Below the pieces are notes generated by a model that saw only the letters and a list, made by a program, of their open reading frames with translations, did not search any database and was not told where the DNA came from. A stretch of 64,000 bases of DNA from Polycyclovorans sp002706265 (GTDB lineage: Bacteria; Pseudomonadota; Gammaproteobacteria; Nevskiales; Nevskiaceae), in contig CAXBBM010000003.1 of assembly GCA_963973915.1 (NCBI GenBank), positions 62,001 through 126,000 on the forward strand, in the 5' to 3' direction. Each line of letters opens with the position of its first letter. The stretch's first letter is position 1. The position numbers and the translations under genes are program-made. This document shows positions 56,281-64,000 of the stretch, piece after piece.

Positions 56281-57915
56281 TCATGGTGTCACGGCTTCTT
56301 CGGCAAACCGTTTCGCGGTTTCGCGCAGCTGGAATTTCTGGATCTTGCCGCTCGCGGTACGCGGAAAGCTCTCGACGATCTCCACGCGTTCGGGCCAGTA
56401 GTTGCGCGTCATGCCGGCCTCGCCCAGATAGGCGCGCAGCGTTGCAAGGTCGAAATGCTGGCCCGGTTTCAGACTCACGAAACAGCAGCCGGTCTCGCCC
56501 AGGCGCGGGTGCGGCATGCCGACCAGCGCCGCATCGACGATGGCCGGGTGCCGGTAGAGCAGGTTTTCCACCTCGACCACCGGCACGTTCTCGCCACCGC
56601 GGATGATGATGTCCTTGCTGCGCCCGGTGATGCGGACGTAGCCATCGGCGTCGAGGCGCGCAAGATCGCCGGAGTCGAACCAGTCTTCGTCGTCCATGCC
56701 GTAGGCCTCAGGCTTGAGCAGATAGCCGAGAAAATTGGACGGCGAGTGAATCAGAAGCCGGCCTTCTTCCCCCACGGGAAGATCAACGCCATTGGCATCG
56801 ACGACCCGCACGCGCACCCCGGGCAGCGGTGAGCCGTCGGCGCTGAACACCTTTTCGGGCGGTGCCTCGGGCGCGGTGACGGTGACGGCCCCGTTCTCCG
56901 ACATGCCGTAGACCGACAGCAGCTTGATGCCGAGGCGCGCCACCGCCTGTTCGGCCAGCGCGTGGGGAATCGGCGCGCCACCGCAGGCGAAGATGCGCAG
57001 CGCCACCTCGGAGGCCGGCGGTGCGGTGCTGACCGTCATCAGGTCGGCCAGAAACGGCGTCGCGGCCATGGTGAAGCTGCACTGCTGTTCCTGAATGATG
57101 GTCCAGGCGCGCGCCTTGTCCCACACGTCCATCAGCGACAGCGTGGTCTGCAGCACGATGGGCAGCCACATGCCATACAGAAAGCCGGTCTGGTGCGCCA
57201 GCGGCGAGCCCATGAACACGGCATCGCTGCCGGTCAGGCCCAGCCGTTCGATGTAGGGCAGCACATTGGCGAGCAGGGTGTTGGAGGAGTGCATCACGCC
57301 CTTGGGCATGCCGGTGGTGCCGGAGGTGTAGAGCAACTGCACGATCTCGTCAGCCGACAGCGGCGGATCGAGGGGCGGCGTGTCGCAGGCCGCCAGCAGG
57401 ACATTCTCGAAGCCTTCGGCACCGTCGTCGCCGACCACCACCAGTTGCTTGAGGTGCGGCAGCCCCGGCCTCAGCGACCGGACCAACGCCGCATGATCAA
57501 ACCCGCGGAACAGCTTGGGCACGATGACCACGCGTGACTGCGCGTAGGCGAGCATGAACGACAGCTCGCGCTCGCGGAAAATCGGCATCATCGGATTGCT
57601 GACCGCGCCGCTGCGCAGGCAGCCGAGGTGGATGGCCACGAATTCCCACCAGTTGGGCAACTGGAACGACACCACGTCGCCACGCTGCACGCCGAGTCGC
57701 AGCAGGTTGCCGGCAATGCGCCGGCTGGCATCGTCGAGTTCGCGATAGGTGATCGACCGCGGGGCCGAGCCCTCGCGAAAATCGTGGATGGCGACCCGGT
57801 CGGGATGGGCCGCCACGGCATCGTCAAAGAAACGCAGCATCGGAACGTCGCGCCACTCGCCGTTGCGGCGCAAGGTCTCGGCACGTGAGGCGCGAATGAT
57901 GGGATCGAGAAGCAT
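56281..57915 (-). CDS. AMP-forming acyl-CoA synthetase
   Basis: A 544-residue ligase of the ANL superfamily. The P-loop is YTSGTTGMPKGVMHSS, followed by YGMSENGAVTVT (A5), WFDSGDLARLDADGYVRITGRSKD (quoted in part, A7-A8) and the C-terminal catalytic Lys in PRTASGKIQKFQL. It resembles the cyclohexanecarboxylate- and medium-chain acyl-CoA ligases. It would activate the acid that enters this operon's pathway. The start MLLDPIIRAS at 57915 lies 13 bp after the preceding gene. Confidence 0.9.
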   Translation of the reverse strand: MLLDPIIRASRAETLRRNGEWRDVPMLRFFDDAVAAHPDRVAIHDFREGSAPRSITYRELDDASRRIAGNLLRLGVQRGDVVSFQLPNWWEFVAIHLGCLRSGAVSNPMMPIFRERELSFMLAYAQSRVVIVPKLFRGFDHAALVRSLRPGLPHLKQLVVVGDDGAEGFENVLLAACDTPPLDPPLSADEIVQLLYTSGTTGMPKGVMHSSNTLLANVLPYIERLGLTGSDAVFMGSPLAHQTGFLYGMWLPIVLQTTLSLMDVWDKARAWTIIQEQQCSFTMAATPFLADLMTVSTAPPASEVALRIFACGGAPIPHALAEQAVARLGIKLLSVYGMSENGAVTVTAPEAPPEKVFSADGSPLPGVRVRVVDANGVDLPVGEEGRLLIHSPSNFLGYLLKPEAYGMDDEDWFDSGDLARLDADGYVRITGRSKDIIIRGGENVPVVEVENLLYRHPAIVDAALVGMPHPRLGETGCCFVSLKPGQHFDLATLRAYLGEAGMTRNYWPERVEIVESFPRTASGKIQKFQLRETAKRFAEEAVTP

Positions 57916-57928
57916 CGGATTCTCCTGA

Positions 57929-59191
57929 TTATCGGCTGCTGGAAACATTCCGGCGTACATCACGGAACGGGATGTCGGTGTCGGTACTGGGTTCTCTGGG
58001 CAGGCCGAGCACGCGCTCGGCGATGATGTTGCGCTGGATCTCGTCGGTGCCGCCGGCAATGGAGCAGGCCGGCACCGAGACCAGGATTTCGGCGATCAGC
58101 CCCTGTTCCGGTCCATCCTCACCGGCCAGCATCGCCGCCGCGCCGCTGATGCTGGCGTGGGCACGCGCTGCGGCCCGGGCCAAGTTGCTGGCGGCCAGCT
58201 TGCCCAGCGAACCTTCCGCGCCCGGCGGCTGGCCGCTGGCACGGGCGGCGCGGGCGCGGGCGGCGGTCCACTCGGCGGCACGCTCGATCATCAGCGCGCG
58301 CGCCACGTCCTGGCGCACCACGGCATCGTCGATGCGGCCGGTGCGTTGCGCGCGTTCCAGCAGCAGGTCGGTACGGCCGGCGCGCTGGGCGTACCACTTG
58401 TAGGGCTCCATCACCGCGGCGTATTCGGCCTTGAGTTCTTCGTAGATGCGGCCCTCACCGAGTTGCAGCCGCCCCCAGTTGCGCATGGAGTCGGCCATGC
58501 GCCGCTCGTGTGCCAGCGTGGTCAGCGCCACCTTCCAGCCTTCGCCGAGCGGGCCGACCAGTCCGTCGCGGCCGATGCGCGCATCGGAGATGAAGACCTC
58601 GTTGAACGAGGCATAGCCGTTCATCTGCCGCAGCGGTCGTACCTCCACGCCGTCCTGGTGCATGGGCAGCACGAAAAAGCTCAGGCCGCGATGCTTGGGC
58701 ACGTTCCAGTCGGTGCGTGCCAGCAGGATGCCGTAATGCGCGTGCTGGGCGCTGGTGGTCCAGACCTTCTGGCCGGTCACGGTCCAGCCTTCGGCGTCCT
58801 CGGTCGCCCGCGTGGTCACGCCGGCAAGGTCCGAGCCGCTGCCGGGCTCGCTGAACAACTGGCACCAGGTGTCTTCGCCGGTCAGCAGGCGCGGCAGCAG
58901 GCGGCGCTTCTGATCGTCGGTGCCGTGTTCGAGCAGGGTGGCGGCCACCAGCAGGCGCACGCCGAACTGCGCGACGCTGACGGCGCCGACGGCGCGCATC
59001 TCGTCTTCGGCCACGGCGGCGAGCGCGGGCGACAGCCCGCGGCCAAACCACTGTTCTGGCCAGGACGGGCAGCCCCAGCCGGACTCGATCAGCCGGCGAC
59101 GCCATTCGGCCAGGCCCAGTTCGGGGCTCCAGTTCTGCGCCAGCCAGGCGCGGACCTCGTCACGCACGGAGGCTTCGGTGGGGGGGCTCAC
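57929..59191 (-). CDS. acyl-CoA dehydrogenase, FAD-binding subunit of the second two-gene pair
   Basis: A 420-residue acyl-CoA dehydrogenase with intact LFSEPGSGSDLAGVT, GQKVWTTSAQHAHYG, and IAGGTDEIQRNIIAERVLGLP. It overlaps its upstream partner (59188-60366), which has lost the flavin motif, by four bases. This intact/degenerate pairing, and a long insertion around residues 255-320, resemble the steroid-type alpha2beta2 dehydrogenases. It lies directly before the ligase gene. Confidence 0.88.
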   Translation of the reverse strand: MSPPTEASVRDEVRAWLAQNWSPELGLAEWRRRLIESGWGCPSWPEQWFGRGLSPALAAVAEDEMRAVGAVSVAQFGVRLLVAATLLEHGTDDQKRRLLPRLLTGEDTWCQLFSEPGSGSDLAGVTTRATEDAEGWTVTGQKVWTTSAQHAHYGILLARTDWNVPKHRGLSFFVLPMHQDGVEVRPLRQMNGYASFNEVFISDARIGRDGLVGPLGEGWKVALTTLAHERRMADSMRNWGRLQLGEGRIYEELKAEYAAVMEPYKWYAQRAGRTDLLLERAQRTGRIDDAVVRQDVARALMIERAAEWTAARARAARASGQPPGAEGSLGKLAASNLARAAARAHASISGAAAMLAGEDGPEQGLIAEILVSVPACSIAGGTDEIQRNIIAERVLGLPREPSTDTDIPFRDVRRNVSSSR

Positions 59192-60366
59192 GGGCGGTCT
59201 CCGGCGGTGCGTGCCGCAAGGCTCAGCACGTAGCGATCACGATGTTCGGCGGCGCTGCCGAGCAGTACCGACGAGCTCTGCGCGCGCTTGAAGTAAAGGT
59301 GGGTGTCGTGTTCCCAGGTGAAACCGATGCCACCGTGGAGCTGTACGGCCTCCCGCGCGGCGAGCATGAAGGCGTCGGACGCCAGCGCCTTGGCAACGGA
59401 CGCGACCTCGCGCAGCGGGGAAGGATCTTCGGCGGCCCGTTCGCAGGCGCGGTAGGCCGCCGAGCGCGCAAACTCCACGTCCAGCAGCAGGTCGGCGAGT
59501 CGGTGCTTGATGGCCTGAAAGCTGCCGATGGGCCGCCCGAACTGGATCCGCATCTTGGCGTAGGACACCGTGGCGTCGAGCAGGGCCTGGGCGCCGCCCA
59601 CCATCTCGGACGCCAGCGCCGCCAGCGATTCATCCATGGCCCGGTCAAGACCGGGGCCTGCGGCGCCTTCCTCGCTGAGCAGCAGCGCTTCGGCGCCGGT
59701 GCATTCCACGCGGGCCAGCCGTCGTGTGGGGTCAAGGCTGTTGAGCGCGCGAACCTGCAGGCCGGGCGCGCCCGCGCGCACCGCGAACAGCGACAGACCT
59801 TCGTGGTCATGGCTGCCGGGGGCGCGCGCCACCACCAGAATCAGATCGGCCACATGGCCGTCCAGCACGTAGGTTTTCACGCCGTCCAGGCGCCAGCCCC
59901 TGTCGGTCTTGCGGGCGGCGACGGTGGTGCGATGGGGGTCCCAGTGGCCGTCCGCTTCGGCCACCGCCAGGGTGGCGAGTTGGGTGCCGTCGCAGAGCTG
60001 CGGCAGCCATTCGTCCCGTGGCCCCGGCGCGGCGGCGTTCACCAGCGCGTTTGCCGCCAGCACCGATGAGGCCAGATAGGGCGCGCAGACGTTTGCGCGC
60101 CCCAGTTCCTCCATCACGATGCCCAGTTCGACCTGGCCAAAACCCTGACCGCCAAGCGACTCGGGCACCTGCACGCCAGACAGGCCCAGGTCGCTGCACA
60201 GGCCGTTCCACAGTTCGCGGTCAAGGCCGGTGTCGCTGGCCATCTGTTGGCGCGTCCGTGCGGTGGGGGCGTGCGTGCGGCAGAAGCGCGCAATGCTGTC
60301 GCGGAACTGTTGCTGCTCAGCGGTAAAGGCAAATTGCAGGGGAGGGTTGGCGACGGCGGCGTTCAT
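59188..60366 (-). CDS. acyl-CoA dehydrogenase, FAD-site-degenerate subunit of the second pair
   Basis: A 392-residue protein with the acyl-CoA dehydrogenase fold (VPESLGGQGFGQVE, MRIQFGRPIGSFQAIKHR, QLHGGIGFTWEHDTH) but AEADGHWDPHR where active enzymes have TEPxxGSD, and no IYGGTNE at the C terminus. The start at 60366 overlaps the stop of the monooxygenase by four bases. It is probably the structural half of a heteromer with 57929-59191. Confidence 0.87.
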   Translation of the reverse strand: MNAAVANPPLQFAFTAEQQQFRDSIARFCRTHAPTARTRQQMASDTGLDRELWNGLCSDLGLSGVQVPESLGGQGFGQVELGIVMEELGRANVCAPYLASSVLAANALVNAAAPGPRDEWLPQLCDGTQLATLAVAEADGHWDPHRTTVAARKTDRGWRLDGVKTYVLDGHVADLILVVARAPGSHDHEGLSLFAVRAGAPGLQVRALNSLDPTRRLARVECTGAEALLLSEEGAAGPGLDRAMDESLAALASEMVGGAQALLDATVSYAKMRIQFGRPIGSFQAIKHRLADLLLDVEFARSAAYRACERAAEDPSPLREVASVAKALASDAFMLAAREAVQLHGGIGFTWEHDTHLYFKRAQSSSVLLGSAAEHRDRYVLSLAARTAGDRP

Positions 60367-61961
60367 CGCAGCACGAATCCTTCGTAGCCCTTGGCGGCCA
60401 CCTCGTCGCACTTCATGCGGTAGTTGGGGGTGCCGCCGATGTAGACCAGAAAGCGCGGGATGCCGTCGGCGGTGTCGGTGTCGACAAACCAGGCGTCGTT
60501 GGACAGCAGCAGCCCCTGAGTCACTTCATAGGCATGGCGGGTCCATTCGCGCTCGGCTTCTGCGGTGGTTTCAATGTGCGCCTTGCCGGTCTTCAGCATG
60601 TGCCCGATACAGTCGCTGACCCAGTCAACGTTCTGTTCGATGCAACGCGGAATGTTGCAGAAGGAGGCGGCGTTGTGGGGGCCGACCAGGGTGAACAGAT
60701 TGGGGAAACCGCTTACCTGCAGGCCCAGGTAGGTCTCCGGCCCGTTCTTCCACTTTTCGGTCAGTTTCTGGTCACCGCGCCCGCGAATGTCGATGCGCTT
60801 GAACGCGCCGGTCACCGCGTCGAAGCCGGTGGCGAAGATCAGCACGTCGAGTGGATATTCGCGGTCTCGGGTTTTCACGCCGGCAGGCGTGATGCGCTCG
60901 ATCGGGTTGTCGGGCAGGTGGACGAGTTCAACGTTGTCCTGGTTGTAGACCTCGTAGTAGTGCGTCTCCATGGGCACGCGCTTGGTGCCGAAGCCGTGCG
61001 TCTTGGGGATGAGTTTGTCGGCGGTCGCCGGGTCTTTGACGCGTGCGCGAATCTTGTTGGAGATGAACTCGGTGATTTCGGCGTTGGCGGCCGGGTCCAT
61101 GAGTATTTCCATGAAATTGCCGAGCCAGATGCTGAAGCCGCGATCCTGGTAGAGCGTTTCATAGAGCTTCAGGCGTTCTTCCTTGGGCACCTCGGCGAAC
61201 GGGCGCGACTGGAAGTTGTGGACGAAGCCGCCGAACGAGCTGGCGCAGGCCTGAAAGATTTCCGGGTAGCGCCGCTGAATGTCTGCCTGCTCTTCGTCGG
61301 TGATCGGGCTGTTGTTCAGCGGCGCACACCAGTTGGGGTCCAACTGGAACACGCTGAGCCGCCCGGCCACCTTGGCCACCTCCTGAATGGTCTGCACGCC
61401 GGTCGCGCCGGTGCCGATCACGCCCACGCGCTTGCCCTTCAGGTCCACCGGGGTCTTGGGCCAGCGCGCCGTGTGCCAGGACTGCCCTTTGAAGCTGTCG
61501 ATCCCTTCGATGCGGGGCAGGTTGTGCGCCGACAACACGCCGATGGCCGTGATCAGGAAGCGCGCGCGGGCGCGCTGGCCGCCTTCGAGTTCAACTTCCC
61601 ACAGGTTGTCGTCTTCGAGGTAGCGCGCGGTGGTGACGCGGCTGTTGAACTGGATGTCGCGCCTGAGATCGAGCTTGTCGGCCACGAAGTTGAGGTAGCG
61701 CTCGTTGTCGGGCTGCGGCGAGAAGTGCTCCTTCCATTTCCATTCCTTGAGGATTTCCTCGGAAAAGGAATAGCCGTAGCTGTAGCTCTCGGAATCGAAG
61801 CGCGCGCCGGGATAGCGGTTCCAGTACCAGGTGCCACCGACGCCGTCGCCGGTTTCGAACACGCGCACCGTCATGCCGAGCTTGCGCAGGCGGTGCAACT
61901 GGTACATGCCGGCGATGCCGGCGCCGATCACGATGGCATCAAACTGCTCGATGGTGCTCAT
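60363..61961 (-). CDS. Baeyer-Villiger-type flavin monooxygenase (cyclohexanone monooxygenase family)
   Basis: A 532-residue FAD/NADPH enzyme. The first Rossmann motif is GAGIAG (residues 13-18), the Baeyer-Villiger fingerprint FKGQSWHTARWP is at 157-168, and the NADPH motif GTGATG is at 183-188. GTWYWNRYPGARFDSES is typical of cyclohexanone and cyclododecanone/steroid monooxygenases. It inserts oxygen next to a ketone to give an ester or lactone. Four-base overlap with the dehydrogenase pair suggests that the product feeds into this acyl-CoA pathway, perhaps with the alpha/beta hydrolase type of ring opening done elsewhere. Confidence 0.9.
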   Translation of the reverse strand: MSTIEQFDAIVIGAGIAGMYQLHRLRKLGMTVRVFETGDGVGGTWYWNRYPGARFDSESYSYGYSFSEEILKEWKWKEHFSPQPDNERYLNFVADKLDLRRDIQFNSRVTTARYLEDDNLWEVELEGGQRARARFLITAIGVLSAHNLPRIEGIDSFKGQSWHTARWPKTPVDLKGKRVGVIGTGATGVQTIQEVAKVAGRLSVFQLDPNWCAPLNNSPITDEEQADIQRRYPEIFQACASSFGGFVHNFQSRPFAEVPKEERLKLYETLYQDRGFSIWLGNFMEILMDPAANAEITEFISNKIRARVKDPATADKLIPKTHGFGTKRVPMETHYYEVYNQDNVELVHLPDNPIERITPAGVKTRDREYPLDVLIFATGFDAVTGAFKRIDIRGRGDQKLTEKWKNGPETYLGLQVSGFPNLFTLVGPHNAASFCNIPRCIEQNVDWVSDCIGHMLKTGKAHIETTAEAEREWTRHAYEVTQGLLLSNDAWFVDTDTADGIPRFLVYIGGTPNYRMKCDEVAAKGYEGFVLR

Positions 61962-62020
61962 GCAGGGTTCTCCTCGACAGATTTTTTATTGGAATGTGCG
62001 TTCGGCTGTAGCGGGACGTT

Positions 62021-63196
62021 TCAGCTGCCCGCGCGCTGGTCGAACGCCCGGCCGTAGACCATGGCCGCAATGGTGTTGCGCAGAATCTCCGTGGTCCCCC
62101 CGCCCAGCGAGAAGCCACGCGAGTCGCGCACCATGCGTTCCAGCGGGAACTCGCGGGTGAAGCCGTAATGGCCGTGAATCTGCAGCGCCTCGTTGGTCAC
62201 CCGCTGCACCATCTCGTTGGCGTAGAGCTTGGCGTAGGCCGCTTCCAGCGGGTCTGGAAAACCGTCCACCAGATTCGTTGCGGCGCGATAGATCATCAGG
62301 CGGGCGGCATGGATCTGCGTGGCCATGTCGGCGACCTTCCACTGGATGCCCTGGAATTCACAGATCGGCTTGCCGAACTGCTTGCGCTCCAGCGAATAGC
62401 TGCGCGCCAGTTCGTAGGCGCCCTGGGCCACACCCAGGCACATCGCGGCATTGCCGACGCGCTCCGGGCCGAAGGAACTCATCAGGCGCTTGAAGCTGCG
62501 CGTGGAGTTCGGGTCGCCGGCCATGATCAGGTTCTCCACCGGCACCCGGCAATGGTCGAAGAACAGCTCCACCTCCGCCACACCGCGCCCGCCCATCTTC
62601 GGACCCGGATGGCCGATCTCGAAGCCCGGCGTGCCCTTTTCCACCACCAGCGCGCCGATGCCGCGTGGCCCCGGGTTCTTGCCCCAGCGTGCGAACACCA
62701 TGATGTGCGTCGCCACATGACCGCCGGTGCAGAAGCACTTCTGGCCGTTGAGGATGATGTGGTCGCCGTCCGGCGTGGCACTGGTGATCATGTCGGTCAT
62801 CGCCGAACCGGCCCCCGGCTCGCTGATGCCGATGCCGAAGATGTTCTCGCCACTCACGCAGCCCGGCAGCCAGCGCTTCTTCTGTTCCTCGTTGCCGAGA
62901 ATGGTGATCGCGCGCGAGGGGCCGTTGATCGCACCCTGGGCCACCAGCGCGGTGTTGAAGCAGACCCGTGCAATTTCTTCGAGCAGCAGAGTGCCCTGGA
63001 TGATGGGCGCGCCGGAACCGCCGTATTCCTCGGGAATGACAATGCCGAGATAGCCCAGCTCGGCCAGCAGCTTGAGGTTTTCGGTGGGGTAGATTTCTTC
63101 TTCGTCCCAATACGCGGCTTTGGGTGCGAAGGCCCGCTCGGCCATCGCGCGGGCGTCCTGGCGGAAGGTTTCGAGTTCTGGATCAAGCTGAAACAT
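62021..63196 (-). CDS. acyl-CoA dehydrogenase
   Basis: A 391-residue acyl-CoA dehydrogenase: IPEEYGGSGAPIIQGT, ISEPGAGSAMTDMIT, GQKCFCTGGHVATHIMV, ERKQFGKPICEFQGIQWK and LGGGTTEILRNTIAAMV. All usual elements are present. The start MFQLDPELETF at 63196 is chosen. It lies 66 bp after the crotonase gene and 59 bp before the monooxygenase. Substrate unknown. Confidence 0.88.
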   Translation of the reverse strand: MFQLDPELETFRQDARAMAERAFAPKAAYWDEEEIYPTENLKLLAELGYLGIVIPEEYGGSGAPIIQGTLLLEEIARVCFNTALVAQGAINGPSRAITILGNEEQKKRWLPGCVSGENIFGIGISEPGAGSAMTDMITSATPDGDHIILNGQKCFCTGGHVATHIMVFARWGKNPGPRGIGALVVEKGTPGFEIGHPGPKMGGRGVAEVELFFDHCRVPVENLIMAGDPNSTRSFKRLMSSFGPERVGNAAMCLGVAQGAYELARSYSLERKQFGKPICEFQGIQWKVADMATQIHAARLMIYRAATNLVDGFPDPLEAAYAKLYANEMVQRVTNEALQIHGHYGFTREFPLERMVRDSRGFSLGGGTTEILRNTIAAMVYGRAFDQRAGS

Positions 63197-63262
63197 GGTG
63201 GCTCCTGATTGAAGTGAATTCGGCAAGAACCGCGACGTCGTGCGGTTGGGGGGCGTGCAGGG

Positions 63263-64000
63263 CTAACACCCGCGAAAGACCGGCGCGCGCTTCTCGCGGA
63301 AAGCCGTCGCCCCTTCGCGGTGGTCCAGCGTCTGTGCGGCCTGGTTCTGTGCATGGGCCTCGAGTTCCAGAAAATCTTCGAGGCTGCCGGGCCCTGCGGC
63401 GCGGAACATGCGTTTGCCCATGGCCAGGGCGAAGGTGGCCGACGACGCCAGTTCTTCGGTGACGGCCATCGCCCGCGCATCCAGCGCGTCGTCGTCCACC
63501 ACCTCGGCGACCAGGCCCAGGTCGCGTGCTGCTTCGGCACCGAACATCCGTGCCGACAGCATCAGTTCTTTTGCGCGGCGCGCGCCGATGGACTGCGACA
63601 GAAAGTAGGCCAGACCGCCGTCCGGTGCCAGGCCCACCTTCTTGAACACGACGCCGAAGCGCGCGGTGGTCGAGGCGATGAGCAGATCGCTGCACAGCGC
63701 CAGACTGAAGCCCACGCCGAGCGCCGGCCCGCGCACCGCGGCGACCACCGGCTTGTCGAGGTTGGCCAGGCCGAGAATCGTGCGGTGCGCGTGCTGGATG
63801 CGCGCACGTGACGACAGCACGTCCGAAGCGCCCATGGTGTCGATGTCACCACCCGCGCAGAAGGCGCGACCTTCAGCGCAGAGCAGCACCGCGCGCACCC
63901 GGTCATCGAGCTGCACCTGGCGGGTGATCTCGATCAAGCCGTCCTTCATCGCGTCGCTGAAGGCATTGAGCCGTTCCGGCCGCGCCAGAACGACGCGTGC
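63263..64000 (-). CDS. enoyl-CoA hydratase/isomerase family protein (5' end cut by window)
   Basis: About 245 residues are visible; the frame runs off the right edge, and the visible N-terminal part ARVVLARPERLNAFSDA shows that the start lies only a little beyond it. Crotonase landmarks are GRAFCAGGDIDTMG, AAVRGPALGVGFSLALCSD (oxyanion hole) and VGLAPDGGLAYFLSQSIG. As in the gene at 49146 one catalytic Glu site reads PDGG, a pattern of PaaG-like isomerases. Confidence 0.87.
   Translation of the reverse strand, partial: ARVVLARPERLNAFSDAMKDGLIEITRQVQLDDRVRAVLLCAEGRAFCAGGDIDTMGASDVLSSRARIQHAHRTILGLANLDKPVVAAVRGPALGVGFSLALCSDLLIASTTARFGVVFKKVGLAPDGGLAYFLSQSIGARRAKELMLSARMFGAEAARDLGLVAEVVDDDALDARAMAVTEELASSATFALAMGKRMFRAAGPGSLEDFLELEAHAQNQAAQTLDHREGATAFREKRAPVFRGC

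Overview
This is high-GC bacterial chromosome with tightly packed operons, many joined by 1- or 4-base start/stop overlaps. The gene content suggests a hydrocarbon- and lipid-degrading proteobacterium, probably a gammaproteobacterium. The signs are two copper membrane monooxygenase (CuMMO) operons, a CYP153 P450 with its ferredoxin, two WS/DGAT wax-ester synthases and ten acyl-CoA dehydrogenases. The lineage is an inference from content only. No rRNA, tRNA, CRISPR array, insertion sequence or phage gene was seen.

Layout. (1) 1-7436, minus strand: a beta-oxidation-like operon with a SCP-x-type thiolase, a two-subunit MaoC dehydratase, an SDR, an acyl-CoA dehydrogenase, an alpha/beta hydrolase and a two-subunit acyl-CoA dehydrogenase cut by the left edge. 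(2) 7545-9005, minus: an aldehyde dehydrogenase with its own terminator. (3) 9366-15888, plus: CuMMO operon 1, C-A-B, then a small membrane-anchored gene ('D'), copC, a copD-cytochrome c fusion and a His-rich periplasmic protein. (4) 16318-20005, minus: a PQQ quinohemoprotein alcohol dehydrogenase and a WS/DGAT. (5) 20312-21998, plus: CYP153 and a [2Fe-2S] ferredoxin. (6) 22079-34648, minus: an 11-gene operon with a split acyl-CoA carboxylase, an AtuA-family protein, thiolase-like enzymes with DUF35 partners and acyl-CoA dehydrogenases. (7) 34837-39536: a second WS/DGAT, a DUF445 protein, a MaoC hydratase and a glutaryl-CoA dehydrogenase-like enzyme. (8) 39619-44204, minus: a MarR-controlled tripartite efflux operon. 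(9) 44423-49114: a TetR regulator divergent from CuMMO operon 2 (C-A-B-D). (10) 49146-64000, minus: a 13-gene acyl-CoA operon with a Baeyer-Villiger monooxygenase, a second two-subunit acyl-CoA dehydrogenase, an acyl-CoA ligase, two family III CoA transferases, MmgE/PrpD and a CitE-like lyase, cut by the right edge.

How it fits together. The CuMMOs (probably for gaseous or short alkanes; substrate inferred) and CYP153 (medium-chain alkanes) would make alcohols. The PQQ dehydrogenase and aldehyde dehydrogenase would oxidise these to acids. The acyl-CoA operons would degrade the acids, and the WS/DGATs could store surplus carbon as wax ester or triacylglycerol. CopC, CopD and the D proteins probably supply copper to the CuMMOs.

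Two regulatory patterns stand out. A 16-bp dyad, TTGAYA-N4-TATCAA, lies on the promoters of both CYP153 and the TetR/CuMMO-2 divergon, suggesting one repressor for both alkane hydroxylases. A different 20-bp palindrome recurs upstream of the 11-gene operon, the aldehyde dehydrogenase and the DUF445/MaoC divergon. Both CuMMO operons also carry a strong hairpin just after the C gene.
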